Positions 51,714 to 60,746 of a DNA stretch of 64,000 nucleotides are shown here, piece by piece (within the stretch, counting starts at the first letter, position 1; each line of letters begins with the position of its first letter). Both the position numbers and the translations under genes were made by a program. Source of the stretch: Sphingomonas lutea (GTDB lineage: Bacteria; Pseudomonadota; Alphaproteobacteria; Sphingomonadales; Sphingomonadaceae); NCBI RefSeq assembly GCF_014396785.1, contig NZ_CP060718.1:1260501-1324500 (forward strand), read 5' to 3'. The notes below the pieces were generated by a model. The model worked only from the letters and a program-made list of their open reading frames with translations, was not told where the DNA came from and made no database searches.

Positions 51714-51905
51714 ATGAGAGAATTATATAAGACGCCTGAGGCCGCGGAGTTTCTGCGGCTTGGGAAGCCTACACTTGAACGACTTCGCCTCACTGGGGAG
51801 GGGCCTCGATATTGCAAGTTAGGTGGCGCTGTCCGCTATCGCCGCTGCGACTTAGAGGCATGGCTCGAGAGCTGTCTGACTCGCTCCACCAGCGAGGTAG
51901 CGTGA
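51714..51905 (+). CDS. AlpA/excisionase-type helix-turn-helix protein
   Basis: A 63-residue winged-helix DNA-binding protein of the MerR/AlpA-Xis class: LYKTPEAAEFLRLGKPTLER, then GPRYCKLGGAVRYRRCDLEA and WLESC. Such proteins activate integrase expression or direct excision in P4-like elements. A strong GGAGG ribosome-binding site lies inside an inverted repeat just upstream. It opens the replication-gene block of the element. Confidence 0.85.
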   Translation: MRELYKTPEAAEFLRLGKPTLERLRLTGEGPRYCKLGGAVRYRRCDLEAWLESCLTRSTSEVA

Positions 51906-51906
51906 G

Positions 51907-52113
51907 ATGGGCGGCTTGTTCGAGGATGACACACCGCCGGCGGATCAGCCGTATTCAGTTTTTGAGCGGCACTCCCTGTTTTTGGTGCGGGTGCCCCACG
52001 GCGTGCCGATCAAAACGAATGGCCTGGTGATCGCGGAATGTGCACCCATTCCCACCGACGATTACCTCGACATGCTGATCAACAGAGCCCTTCGCGATCG
52101 GTCGGGCACATGA
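51907..52113 (+). CDS. Small hypothetical protein of the mobile element
   Basis: A 68-residue protein starting 1 bp after the AlpA-like stop. Sequence landmarks are YSVFERHSLFLVRVPHGVPI and a C-terminal helix (DDYLDMLINRALRDR). No family recognised. Its stop overlaps the ATG of the primase-polymerase gene by 4 bp, which supports it being a real coupled gene. Confidence 0.55.
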   Translation: MGGLFEDDTPPADQPYSVFERHSLFLVRVPHGVPIKTNGLVIAECAPIPTDDYLDMLINRALRDRSGT

Positions 52114-52955
52114 TTAGCAGTGAGAATCAGCTAGTCGCACGTACATACTGCGCGTCAGACGTACCCGTCTTTCCGTGTAAGGAGGCGGGCGAGGGTTCAA
52201 AAAGCCCGTATGTGGCCAATGGTTTCCATGAGGCTACTGCTCGCCTCGACAGACTGAACGATTGGGCAGCGAAGTATCCGACCGCGATTTACGGCCTGCC
52301 ATGCTCGGCCAACAACGTGTTAGTTCTTGATGCCGACCGTCACGGGAATGGTGACGGCGTTGCCAATGTTATGGCAATATATGCGCAGCATGGTTTTGAC
52401 TGGAGGTCGGTGCCGGCCGTCCACACGCCCCGGGACGGGCTGCACTTCTTCTTTCAGAAACCGAAGACTCTGGGGAAGACCAAAGGCCGGCTCGCAGACG
52501 CCGTCGATGTCCGAGACAATGGCTATGTCATCGCGCCGGGCAACAAACTGCCAGACGGACGTCGCTATGCGATATTAAATGGCACATTAGAGCAACTCGT
52601 GTCTGCAATCGCTAATCGAGCATTGCCAATAATGCCCGATTGGCTGGTTACAGCCGTGTTGCAGCCATATCGGGTGCCATCTCGTTCGAGCGTGCCGGCA
52701 ACGCCAGAAATCGCCACCAATCAGTTAAGCGGCTTGATCCAAGCGGTGGTCAGGGCGCCCACCGGCAGCCGGAACCGGCTACTCTTTTGGGCGGCCTGTC
52801 GGCTCGGCGACTTCGTAGATGCAGGCGTCGTGCAAAGAGATGTAGCATTTGCCTTGCTCTTTGAGGCTGGACAGCAAGCCGGATTGAGCCGCCGCGAGGC
52901 ACAGGCGACTTCATTGAGTGGCCTTCGCCGCGGGGAGCTCGGCCGTGGATGCTAG
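52110..52955 (+). CDS. Bifunctional DNA primase/polymerase (Prim-Pol)
   Basis: A 281-residue archaeo-eukaryotic-type primase. VFPCKEAGEGSKSPYVANGF is the N-terminal strand. The metal-binding acidic motif is in NVLVLDADRHGNGDG. HTPRDGLHFFFQKP is the His-containing motif II, and GYVIAPGNKLPDGRRYAI is motif III. The C-terminal 90 residues are helical and link it to a helicase/primase partner. It would prime replication of the excised element. Start is the ATGA overlap with the preceding small gene. Confidence 0.88.
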   Translation: MISSENQLVARTYCASDVPVFPCKEAGEGSKSPYVANGFHEATARLDRLNDWAAKYPTAIYGLPCSANNVLVLDADRHGNGDGVANVMAIYAQHGFDWRSVPAVHTPRDGLHFFFQKPKTLGKTKGRLADAVDVRDNGYVIAPGNKLPDGRRYAILNGTLEQLVSAIANRALPIMPDWLVTAVLQPYRVPSRSSVPATPEIATNQLSGLIQAVVRAPTGSRNRLLFWAACRLGDFVDAGVVQRDVAFALLFEAGQQAGLSRREAQATSLSGLRRGELGRGC

Positions 52956-54471
52956 CACTGCTAATCCGGCCAATTGGACGCGCGAAGACGCTACCGCTTT
53001 TGCGCAGACGCAAGCCGCCGAAGCGTCGGTTCCTCCCGAGAAGCGGCCGCTGTTCCGAGATCCTCCAGCGGCGCAACCGTTCCCGGTTACAGCGTTAGGG
53101 CCACTGGGAAATGTGGCATTGGCACTTCATCATCGCACTCAAGCGCCCGTCGCTATGTGCGCGCAATCTGCTTTGGCCGCCGCGACCTTAGCCGTCCAAG
53201 CGCAACGCAACGTAGAATTGCCGGGTGGCGGCTGTAAGCCCCTCACGGGATTCCATGTGACAATCGCTGACAGTGGTGAACGCAAGTCCAGCGTCGATCG
53301 AATTGCTTTGGCTCCCGTGCTGCGGGTTGAAGAGGAGTGGCGGCAAGATTCCGAACGTGACCGCCTCTCGTACATCAACGCCAAGGCTGCATGGGACACT
53401 GGGCGCGATCGGGCCAGACGTACCAAAGGCGATGTGGCGACCATCCGCGCGGCTCTTGACGCTGTTGGACCTGAGCCGAAGGCACCGCCGCATCCGATGC
53501 TACTCGTTGCAGACCCGACGCCAGAAGCGCTGACGTTGCACTTAGCTCTGGGCCGTCCAATGGCAGGGGTCTTCACGGCGGAGGGTGGTCTGCTGATTGG
53601 CGGTGCGGCTTTCAACGACGAGGCGAAGATGAGGACAGCAGCGTTGTTCAACACTCTTTGGGATGGGGATGCCATCAGGCGTTTGCGTGTCGGAACTGGT
53701 GAGATGTTTCTCCCTGGGCGGCGCTGCTCGGCGCACTTGATGCTGCAGCCAATCGTCGCTGAGGCGCTCCTTGCTGATCCCCTTTTCGAGGGCATTGGGT
53801 TCTTAGCACGAACACTGATTGCGGCGCCCAGTAGCACGGCGGGAACGCGCCTCTATCGCGAACCCAACGGCGGTGATGACGCAATATTGGCTGATTACAA
53901 TGCGCGGCTGACCCACTTGCTGAAGCGGCAATTCATAACGCGACCTGACATGCCCGATGCGCTGGACCCGCCCGTGATGCGGCTGCATCCTGAAGCAAAG
54001 GTCGCGTGGATCGCTTTCCATGATCTGTGCGAACAGGCGATTGCACTCAATGGGGGTCTCTCAACGGTCCGACCCTTTGGTGCCAAACTCGCAGAGCATG
54101 CCGGCCGGCTCGCGGCAATTCTCACGCTGTATGACAACCCGGATGCCATGGAGGTCCCGTTAGTAGCGATGCAGTGCGGGGTGACGCTCGCCACGTACTA
54201 TGCCAACGAGATGTTGCGGCTGCACGGTGGCGCATCGATTTCTCGTGAGCTTCGAATCGCACAACGATTGCTCACTTGGTGGCAGAGCCAACGGGACCCC
54301 ATCCTGCATCTCGCGATGATCTATCAGTTTGGGCCCGTCGAGCTGCGGGACGCCAAATCTGCACGTGCTGCCACAAAGATTCTCGAAGAAAGTGGGTGGG
54401 TTCAACGCTTGCCGCCAAATACGATTGTCGACGGAAAAGCTCACAAAGAAGTGTGGAGGCTTGTGCCATGA
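52918..54471 (+). CDS. DUF3987 family protein (mobile-element replication protein)
   Basis: A 517-residue protein of the DUF3987 family, common next to Prim-Pol genes in integrative elements and thought to act as a helicase-like partner. Segments: FPVTALGPLGNVALALHHRT, FHVTIADSGERKSSVDRIAL (a Walker A-like turn with ERKSS), VFTAEGGLLIGGAAFNDEAK, GRRCSAHLMLQPIVAEALLA and HAGRLAAILTLYDNP. The GTG start overlaps the primase gene by 38 bp; an ATG further in is possible. Its stop overlaps the next start. Confidence 0.82.
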   Translation: MAFAAGSSAVDASTANPANWTREDATAFAQTQAAEASVPPEKRPLFRDPPAAQPFPVTALGPLGNVALALHHRTQAPVAMCAQSALAAATLAVQAQRNVELPGGGCKPLTGFHVTIADSGERKSSVDRIALAPVLRVEEEWRQDSERDRLSYINAKAAWDTGRDRARRTKGDVATIRAALDAVGPEPKAPPHPMLLVADPTPEALTLHLALGRPMAGVFTAEGGLLIGGAAFNDEAKMRTAALFNTLWDGDAIRRLRVGTGEMFLPGRRCSAHLMLQPIVAEALLADPLFEGIGFLARTLIAAPSSTAGTRLYREPNGGDDAILADYNARLTHLLKRQFITRPDMPDALDPPVMRLHPEAKVAWIAFHDLCEQAIALNGGLSTVRPFGAKLAEHAGRLAAILTLYDNPDAMEVPLVAMQCGVTLATYYANEMLRLHGGASISRELRIAQRLLTWWQSQRDPILHLAMIYQFGPVELRDAKSARAATKILEESGWVQRLPPNTIVDGKAHKEVWRLVP

Positions 54472-54902
54472 GCCACGACAAAGTTGCCTGGCCTAGTTTG
54501 CCGGCCGGCGCCGTCAGTCCCGCTGATGAGACCGCCAACTTAGCCGCGTCGGCCCCCGTGCATGAGGAGGCGCGGGACGCGCGTGGCCGTTTCCTAACGG
54601 GCAATAGCGGGGGCGGTCGGAGGAAGGGGAGCCGCAATCGGCTCACGGAAACGTTCATTGCGGCGATTGAAATTGACTTCGCTGAACACGGACCCGATGC
54701 ACTGGCGCAGCTGCGCGGGGATGATCCAGCAACCTATCTGCGCATCATCGCTTCCCTCATACCGCGGGATCTGATCCTCAAGCGCGAACAAAGGCCAGAC
54801 TACTCCGAACTTAGCATTTCCGAGCTTGAAGAGTTGCTTGGACGCGAGCGTGCGAACGGAAGTTTTTCGCGTGCGCTGCAACAGGCACGGCATGGCTATT
54901 AA
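54468..54902 (+). CDS. DUF5681 domain protein
   Basis: A 144-residue protein with the DUF5681 signature, a Gly/Arg/Lys-rich turn: DARGRFLTGNSGGGRRKGSR then NRLTETFIAAIEIDFAEHG. The rest is helical (LAQLRGDDPATYLRIIASLI) with an acidic segment (ELSISELEELLGRERANG). Such proteins often accompany phage terminase or element packaging genes, so a small-terminase-like DNA-binding role is possible. ATGA coupling to the DUF3987 gene. Confidence 0.72.
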   Translation: MSHDKVAWPSLPAGAVSPADETANLAASAPVHEEARDARGRFLTGNSGGGRRKGSRNRLTETFIAAIEIDFAEHGPDALAQLRGDDPATYLRIIASLIPRDLILKREQRPDYSELSISELEELLGRERANGSFSRALQQARHGY

Positions 54903-54956
54903 GGCCGCGGAGTGAACCAGCTAGGAACTGTTTGCAGGGACGGGTAGGCGTCGAAA

Positions 54957-55259
54957 ATGGCAGAGCTGAAAGAGATCTCCATTGGTATCGCTCAAGTTCT
55001 TCAAAACTCGAAGATTCCGGAACCTCTTCCAGTCCAGCTCTGGAATGAACCGGCAGCGAACGCCGCCAGTCTCGTCCGCCACGTCATCGATGAGTGCATT
55101 GATGCCGGTATCTCGTTGGCTGCCGTGCGCGTGGACGAAGACTGCTGGCATGCATGGGTCCTGGATGGTCTTGAGCCGGCGCACCGCGGAGTGCCGCTTC
55201 AACGAGATCGCCAACTTCGACAGACCGTAGAATTTTACAGGTTCCCGGCCGCAGCTTGA
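54957..55259 (+). CDS. Hypothetical protein
   Basis: A 100-residue frame with reasonable codon use: VQLWNEPAANAASLVRHVID, AGISLAAVRVDEDCWHAWVL, then a basic tail. No family recognised and only a weak ribosome-binding site. It lies in the gap between the replication block and the McrBC genes. The opposite strand is also open here, so confidence is modest. Confidence 0.4.
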   Translation: MAELKEISIGIAQVLQNSKIPEPLPVQLWNEPAANAASLVRHVIDECIDAGISLAAVRVDEDCWHAWVLDGLEPAHRGVPLQRDRQLRQTVEFYRFPAAA

Positions 55260-55421
55260 GCTCCGCGCCGGTCTGATGAAAAACCATCGAAAACGCGACG
55301 TTTCGCATTCCAACACTTTCCGCCTGCACTCATGAGCTCAGTTGATCGGCGGTAGCACTGGGCCCTCAATCCAGCCTAAGCTGCTGCGAGGGAACAGGCA
55401 TACGCCGGGAGAGGTAACTGA

Positions 55422-57956
55422 ATGAGCGTGAACCTGCTCACGAGCCGTGAGGCGGTCTTAGAAGCGATCCGAGAGTGGGACGAACTAGGCCGCAGTGCTT
55501 TTCTTCAGAAGTATGGTTACGGCTCTGCCAAGTCGTATTTCGTGCAACACGACGGCAAAGCTTATGACTCGAAGGCTATCGCCGGTGTGGCCGTGGGTAA
55601 ACAGTTCCCCGATCGCGGCCCCCTCCGCAATGACGAGTTCTCGGGCGGCGAGGTGGTCAGGCAGAAGCTCTCCGCGTTGGGCTTCGAATTCGTAACAGAA
55701 GTGAAGATCACTGCAGCCGACCTCTCGTTGTTAGAGAGCTCCCGAGCCAAGGGCCGGTATGCAGACCTCAGTGATGACGAGCGGCAGGCGTATATCCGCA
55801 TAACCAGCGCTTTGAAGGAAGTTGGGGCCGCCGTCGTCGCCAGTCTTGGCCAGTCAGACTACGAACTGAAGCTAACAGCTGGATTCAACCTGGGGAGTGG
55901 AGTTCGAGGTGCTGTCCCAAAAGATCTTTGGTTTGGCATCTACGCCAAGGAGAACGCCGAGGCGTTTGTCGGCAATCCCCAGCTCTTCATGATTGTCTCG
56001 ACCCGCGGGGTGGAACTTGGGTTCGCGCCATCCACACATCCCAGCGGGTTCTCGGCTAGCTCCATCAAGGCTAAGATGCGCGCTGCAGCCCCGAAGATTT
56101 ATGATTTGATCCCGAAAAGCGGGTCCCAAGTCGCTCGAGAGCTAGAGCCTTCGCTTGAACAGTCGGGTGGTTGGTTCTTACGGCGCCAAACACGCCTTCA
56201 GCCTCAATCCTCTGATTTCAATGGTCTGTCCGATTGGCTCGATTACCTGCACTCCGCCGCGGGCAGGGCTAATGCAGGCGGTAGTATTTCTAGGTACCTG
56301 CTCCCTGCTGAACTCGAGGGTCGCGATCTCCTTTCGGAAGCGCTTGAAGCTGCTGAGATCTTTAGACCGCTCATGGAGTTGGTGAGAGCTGATCGCACAC
56401 CAAATTCAACGGTCCATCCCGACACGACTCCTTTCGCAACGTTGATGGCGCGCTTTCTCTCGGAATTCTCCGATGCCCGCTCTCAACCGTTCGCTGTGAT
56501 TCAGCCTTTGTGGAGTGCTGCAAGTCACCTTCGCCAGTGGCTTGAGGATCTCCCTCCTGTCGCCAAGCGACCAGATCTGACGGTGAGCTGGAGCGCTGGG
56601 AAGGGCGTCTGGGCCAGGGTTCCCTGGATCTCGATCCTAAACCGCAAGGTCACAACTTCCACACAACGCGGACTCTACTGCGTGTTCCTAATCTCACAGG
56701 ACTTATCGTCGGTTTATCTGACGTTGGCTCAGGGTGTGACCGATCTCAACAACGAGCTCGGGCCAGCTCGTGCAAACGAGGTGTTGAGTGAGCGCGCCTC
56801 GAACTTTCGCTCGGGCATCTCCGAGTTGGCGGGGGCGGGCTTCATCCTCGATAACGATGTAGATCTGAAATGCGACGGCCGCCTGGCTCGCGGCTATGAG
56901 CAGAGCGTCATCGCGTATGTGAAATACGATGCGACTGCACTTCCGACCGATGCCGAACTTAACTCGCACCTCGAAGCTTTGCTCGCGGCCTATGATGAGC
57001 TGGCGCGGTCCGTTGTTACAGGCGACCTCACCCCGGAAGCCGAACCACTTTCCCCGGATCATTCCGACGGGGTGGATATGCCGCCGTTTACAATCGACGA
57101 TGCAATGGCTGAGCTCTTCCTACCTCGCGAAGAGTTCGAACGCATTCTGAGCACGTGGGTCCGCAAGAAGAACATAGTACTGCAAGGGGCGCCAGGCGTA
57201 GGCAAATCATTCATTGCAAAGCGACTGGCCTACGCACTCCTCGGGGTACGAGACGCATCTCGTGTTGAGACGGTGCAGTTCCATCAATCCTACGGATACG
57301 AAGATTTCATTCAGGGGTACCGGCCCACGGTTGCCGGAGGTTTCGAACTAAGAGACGGAACGTTTTTCAGATTTTGCCAGCGGGCAGCCAACGATCAAAC
57401 CCGGCCATATGTTTTCATCATCGATGAGGTCAATCGCGGCAACCTTTCGAAGATCTTCGGCGAACTGATGCTTCTAATCGAGCCCGATAAGCGATCCCGA
57501 GAGTGGGGTGTGAGCCTCGCATACAGTGCTGATGGAGATCCGCGATTTTACGTGCCGCCCAACCTTCACATCATCGGCATGATGAACACGGCGGATCGTT
57601 CGCTTTCCATGGTCGACTACGCCTTGCGGCGACGGTTTGGGTTTTTTGACCTCGAGCCCGGCTTCACCTCGCCAACCTTTCGCGCACATCTCACTGACAA
57701 GGCGATCGGCGAAGAGGTCATTGACTGGGTGATAACCCGCATGACCGCCCTGAACGATGACATAGCTTTGGACACGACAAACCTCGGGCCCGGGTTCCGT
57801 ATCGGCCACAGCTTTTTTGTTCCTAATGAACCAGTAGCCGACGGAACGGCATGGAGCCGCTCGGTCATGGAGACAGAGATTTATCCATTGCTGAGAGAGT
57901 ACTGGTTCGACGACTCGGCGAAGGCAGAGAGCTGGTTCGCACGGCTAATCTCATGA
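55422..57956 (+). CDS. McrB-type AAA+ GTPase subunit of a type IV (modification-dependent) restriction system
   Basis: An 844-residue protein in three parts. Residues 1-90 (REAVLEAIREWDELGRSAFL, KYGYGSAKSYFVQHDGKAYD) resemble the head domain of ScoMcrA-like modified-DNA restriction enzymes. Residues about 100-280 look like an MrcB N-terminal DUF3578 domain (YELKLTAGFNLGSGVRGAVP, FMIVSTRGVELGFAPSTHPS). From about 570 a McrB AAA+ motor: Walker A LQGAPGVGKSFIAKRL, Walker B YVFIIDEVNRGNLSKIFGEL, and the GTP-specific MMNTADRSLSMVDYALRRRF. A GGAGAGG ribosome-binding site precedes the ATG. Its stop overlaps mcrC. Confidence 0.88.
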   Translation: MSVNLLTSREAVLEAIREWDELGRSAFLQKYGYGSAKSYFVQHDGKAYDSKAIAGVAVGKQFPDRGPLRNDEFSGGEVVRQKLSALGFEFVTEVKITAADLSLLESSRAKGRYADLSDDERQAYIRITSALKEVGAAVVASLGQSDYELKLTAGFNLGSGVRGAVPKDLWFGIYAKENAEAFVGNPQLFMIVSTRGVELGFAPSTHPSGFSASSIKAKMRAAAPKIYDLIPKSGSQVARELEPSLEQSGGWFLRRQTRLQPQSSDFNGLSDWLDYLHSAAGRANAGGSISRYLLPAELEGRDLLSEALEAAEIFRPLMELVRADRTPNSTVHPDTTPFATLMARFLSEFSDARSQPFAVIQPLWSAASHLRQWLEDLPPVAKRPDLTVSWSAGKGVWARVPWISILNRKVTTSTQRGLYCVFLISQDLSSVYLTLAQGVTDLNNELGPARANEVLSERASNFRSGISELAGAGFILDNDVDLKCDGRLARGYEQSVIAYVKYDATALPTDAELNSHLEALLAAYDELARSVVTGDLTPEAEPLSPDHSDGVDMPPFTIDDAMAELFLPREEFERILSTWVRKKNIVLQGAPGVGKSFIAKRLAYALLGVRDASRVETVQFHQSYGYEDFIQGYRPTVAGGFELRDGTFFRFCQRAANDQTRPYVFIIDEVNRGNLSKIFGELMLLIEPDKRSREWGVSLAYSADGDPRFYVPPNLHIIGMMNTADRSLSMVDYALRRRFGFFDLEPGFTSPTFRAHLTDKAIGEEVIDWVITRMTALNDDIALDTTNLGPGFRIGHSFFVPNEPVADGTAWSRSVMETEIYPLLREYWFDDSAKAESWFARLIS

Positions 57957-59017
57957 CGATCCCGATCCGTAACCTGTATTACCTTTTCACGTATGCTTGG
58001 GCTCGCTTCCCGGCGGGCAATGAGATTCCGGTGGGCGTCGACGAGTGTCCTGACCTACACAACTTGCTTGCTAAGCTGCTGATCGACGGGACCAATCGCC
58101 TGATACGGAAGGGCTTAGATCGCGGCTACGAGACCCGACGTGAGGACCTGCGCTCGCCCAAGGGCCGGCTCATTCTCGATGAGATTGTCAAACGCCAGAC
58201 GCTTCAGAGGGGGCAGGTCGTATGCGAGTATGACGAGCTCATACGCGACGTCCTGAACAATCAGATCCTGAAGGCTGCGGTGCGAATGCTCGCGCGAGCT
58301 GACGCGCTCGAGAAGGTATATCGACACGAGTTAAGGCTCATCGCTCGTCGTCTGGAAGACGTTTCGGACATACACCTTCAGGCGGCTTGCTTCCGGCGCG
58401 TGCAGCTCTCTCGGAATACCCGTCAGTACGGTCTGCTCCTGCAGATATGCGAGCTGGTCTTTCGCTGCCTTCTGCCGGAGGAGTCAGGCGGCGGCGCACG
58501 CTTCGCGGACATCCTTAACGATGAGGTGCGGATGTCTACTGTGTTCGAGGAGTTTCTGAGGAACTTCTACGCTCACGAGCAAGACCGCTTCACTGTCGGC
58601 AGCGAGGTGATGACTTGGGAGGCCAAGGCGCTAACACCGGGAGCTCTCTCATACCTGCCCACGATGCGTACCGATCTGACGCTGCGGTCACCCGATCGGA
58701 TCGTCGTTGCCGACGCCAAGTACTATACGAGCACCTTAGCGCACTACCACGGTGGCTCGAAGGTGCACTCGGGCAACTTGTACCAGCTTTACACCTACCT
58801 CAGGCATATCGCCGCTCAAACACCCGCAGCACAAGCTGACGGCCTTTTGATTTACCCAGCGGTAAAAACCAGTCTGAGACTGGACTACGAGCTGCCCAAC
58901 CACCGCATCCGCGTAGCTACCGTCGACCTCGCGCGGCCGTGGCAAGAGATCCATCACGAGCTGCTCGATTTGCTACTTGGTGATTTCGCGACGACTGATA
59001 GCGTGCTCGCCGCTTGA
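57953..59017 (+). CDS. McrC-family 5-methylcytosine restriction nuclease subunit
   Basis: A 354-residue partner of McrB. The N-terminal part begins IPIRNLYYLFTYAWARFPAG, and RGYETRREDLRSPKGRLILD is a family landmark that docks on the McrB ring. The C-terminal PD-(D/E)xK nuclease is seen in LPTMRTDLTLRSPDRIVVAD followed by AKYY, with LYQLYTYLRHIAAQT after it. It cuts DNA when the GTPase translocates. Translation is coupled to mcrB by ATGA, as usual for these pairs. Confidence 0.9.
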   Translation: MTIPIRNLYYLFTYAWARFPAGNEIPVGVDECPDLHNLLAKLLIDGTNRLIRKGLDRGYETRREDLRSPKGRLILDEIVKRQTLQRGQVVCEYDELIRDVLNNQILKAAVRMLARADALEKVYRHELRLIARRLEDVSDIHLQAACFRRVQLSRNTRQYGLLLQICELVFRCLLPEESGGGARFADILNDEVRMSTVFEEFLRNFYAHEQDRFTVGSEVMTWEAKALTPGALSYLPTMRTDLTLRSPDRIVVADAKYYTSTLAHYHGGSKVHSGNLYQLYTYLRHIAAQTPAAQADGLLIYPAVKTSLRLDYELPNHRIRVATVDLARPWQEIHHELLDLLLGDFATTDSVLAA

Positions 59018-59075
59018 GCGATGATACGACAGTCAATTCCCGAGCAAGAACAGCTCCAGTGACTTCGGACTCTCG

Positions 59076-59501
59076 ATGGCTGCTTTGACGCCCGACGAGG
59101 TCAGCCTGATCAAGACGATGCTCGCGCTAAAGCCCGAGCTTTCCAAGCAGGACATCCTTTCGTATTTTACTCGACCCGGCCGGCACATTAATCACGCCCG
59201 CATTGGGGAGATCGAGAACCGAACTCTTCACCCCGCTGTTCCCCCGGCACCGCTACAGGCAGCTTTGGCTTATATGGCTACCCGTGCAGCCCTCCCGTAC
59301 CCCGACGCCAGCCAGTTTATTAGTGTAACGGTGAGCCCGGCGCCGTCTCTTGGGGCAGTTGCGTTGCTCGACGTTTCCTGGTGGCCGGTGGGCCAAGGCC
59401 TCTTTATGACCGGCCGCCTTGCTGGTGTTCGGGGGGCCAATTCAACTGGGTTTACGACTGTGGCTCGACTTCGGGCGCCGCGGAGCGAGATGTCGCCATA
59501 G
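59076..59501 (+). CDS. N-terminal part of a frameshifted HTH plus MBL-fold protein
   Basis: A 141-codon frame. Residues 3-50 (LTPDEVSLIKTMLALKPELS, QDILSYFTRPGRHINHARIG) match a helix-turn-helix-like module found at the start of several bacterial proteins. After a linker, LLDVSWWPVGQGLFMTGRL is the first strand of a metallo-beta-lactamase fold. The frame then leaves homology at a run of six G (near 59431-59436). The matching MBL sequence (GGQFNWVYDCGSTS) continues in the next frame, reachable by a -1 shift. It lies 58 bp after mcrC. Read together with the following entry as one broken or recoded gene of about 491 residues. Confidence 0.6.
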   Translation: MAALTPDEVSLIKTMLALKPELSKQDILSYFTRPGRHINHARIGEIENRTLHPAVPPAPLQAALAYMATRAALPYPDASQFISVTVSPAPSLGAVALLDVSWWPVGQGLFMTGRLAGVRGANSTGFTTVARLRAPRSEMSP

Positions 59502-60553
59502 GTACCTACAAACGCCAGCTAGACGCTCAAACAATCGACCTTGTCACACTGTCGCATTTCGACAGCGACCACATCAACGGCATCGTTGAGTTGATCAAGG
59601 GTCTGCGTGTGCGCACCCTGTTACTTCCCTATATCCCGCTTTGGCAGCGACTCCTCATTGCGATCGGGCAAGGAGTGACTGAGGCGGACGCTCTATTCGG
59701 TTTTTACCTCGATCCTGCCGGCTACCTCGCCTCTTCGGGCGGCGACTTCGGCGAAATTGTCTTCGTACCTTCTGCGGGGCCTGACGACGTTGTGCCTCCG
59801 GCGGAGGAGGGATTTGATCCCGATCTACCGATCGAGGGTGGCAAGCCGGAGTACGGGGATCCACCGCCCGAGAGCGACGCAGATCCAATACTGTCCGGTA
59901 CCTCCAACATCCAAGTTCGTTTTCTTCGCCCCAGCGGACGGATTCTGATCAGCACGCTTTGGGAGCTCGTGCCTTACAACGACGCTTCAATGCAGCCTCT
60001 CGCAACGACGAAATTTGTGAGCCGTGCAAGTCGGGTCTCGAGGTTTCTACTGAACAACCCGGTCCGGCGGAAAGCAGCACTTGCGACGCTCAAACGAGTC
60101 TACCAACGCACATTCGGCGCGGGCCCCGGACCTGCGAATCTGATTTCGCTGTTTCTTTATTCTGGCCCTATCGGATCGCGTGTACGGTTTGACACGGTTG
60201 CTGCGACTGCTGCGTTCGATCGCCAGTGGGGCCAGGCCAATCTTGGGCAACTCGCAACGGGGGACGGCTACCTCGACACGCCCGCGCGGCTCCACGCACT
60301 TCAGCGTTTCTACTCGACCAGTCGATTACAACGTGCTGGGCTATTCCAAGTCATGCATCACGGTGCGCGGGATAATTGGCACGCTGGTCTTGGCGCGATC
60401 TTCAAACCGGCCGCGAGCGTTTTCTCATCCGATCCTGACTACACGCACGGCCACCCTCATGCCGAGGTGTTGCGGGACTTTTGGCCATGGCACCCAATCC
60501 AGGTCGACAAGTCGTCCGGCTTTGAGCTCGTGGCTCTTCTGCGCATAGCGTGA
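59381..60553 (+). CDS. Metallo-beta-lactamase-fold hydrolase (C-terminal part of a frameshifted gene)
   Basis: The MBL-fold body begins in effect at about 59430 (FNWVYDCGSTSGAAERDVA); the nominal start upstream encodes out-of-frame sequence. Metal-binding HFDSDHINGIVELIKG (HxDxDH) is intact, and MHHGARDNWHAG supplies another His. An insert rich in Pro/Glu/Asp (PIEGGKPEYGDPPPESDADP) separates the two halves. ComEC-like DNA/RNA hydrolases have this look, so a nuclease is possible. The preserved active site suggests a recent mutation, a sequencing error or programmed frameshifting. Probable cargo of the defence module with mcrBC. Confidence 0.65.
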   Translation: MAGGPRPLYDRPPCWCSGGQFNWVYDCGSTSGAAERDVAIGTYKRQLDAQTIDLVTLSHFDSDHINGIVELIKGLRVRTLLLPYIPLWQRLLIAIGQGVTEADALFGFYLDPAGYLASSGGDFGEIVFVPSAGPDDVVPPAEEGFDPDLPIEGGKPEYGDPPPESDADPILSGTSNIQVRFLRPSGRILISTLWELVPYNDASMQPLATTKFVSRASRVSRFLLNNPVRRKAALATLKRVYQRTFGAGPGPANLISLFLYSGPIGSRVRFDTVAATAAFDRQWGQANLGQLATGDGYLDTPARLHALQRFYSTSRLQRAGLFQVMHHGARDNWHAGLGAIFKPAASVFSSDPDYTHGHPHAEVLRDFWPWHPIQVDKSSGFELVALLRIA

Positions 60554-60578
60554 ATCTATCTGCCGAGAACGCTCACAG

Positions 60579-60629
60579 TGCTAACGTGCTAACCACGACA
60601 GTAAGTTAGCAGCTTTAGCATCCTTAGCA
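60579..60629. repeat. Inverted iteron array: two TGCTAA facing three TTAGCA
   Basis: TGCTAA at 60579 and 60587 (8 bp apart) is followed by TTAGCA at 60606, 60615 and 60624 (exactly 9 bp apart). Downstream, TGATTGCTAATCA (60662-60674) and TTGCTAA (60723) continue the motif. It occupies the 333-bp gap (60554-60886) between the convergent MBL and DUF2726 genes. No gene is seen in the gap. Possible replication-origin iterons, integrase arm sites or operator array. Confidence 0.6.
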
Positions 60630-60746
60630 GGCACATGTATAAGATCGCGCTGACTGCTATCTGATTGCTAATCAATCTTGGGGCCGCCGCCATCGGGGCG
60701 GACTGCCGACAAGTTGCTGAGATTGCTAACTTATCTCGTGTGGCTT

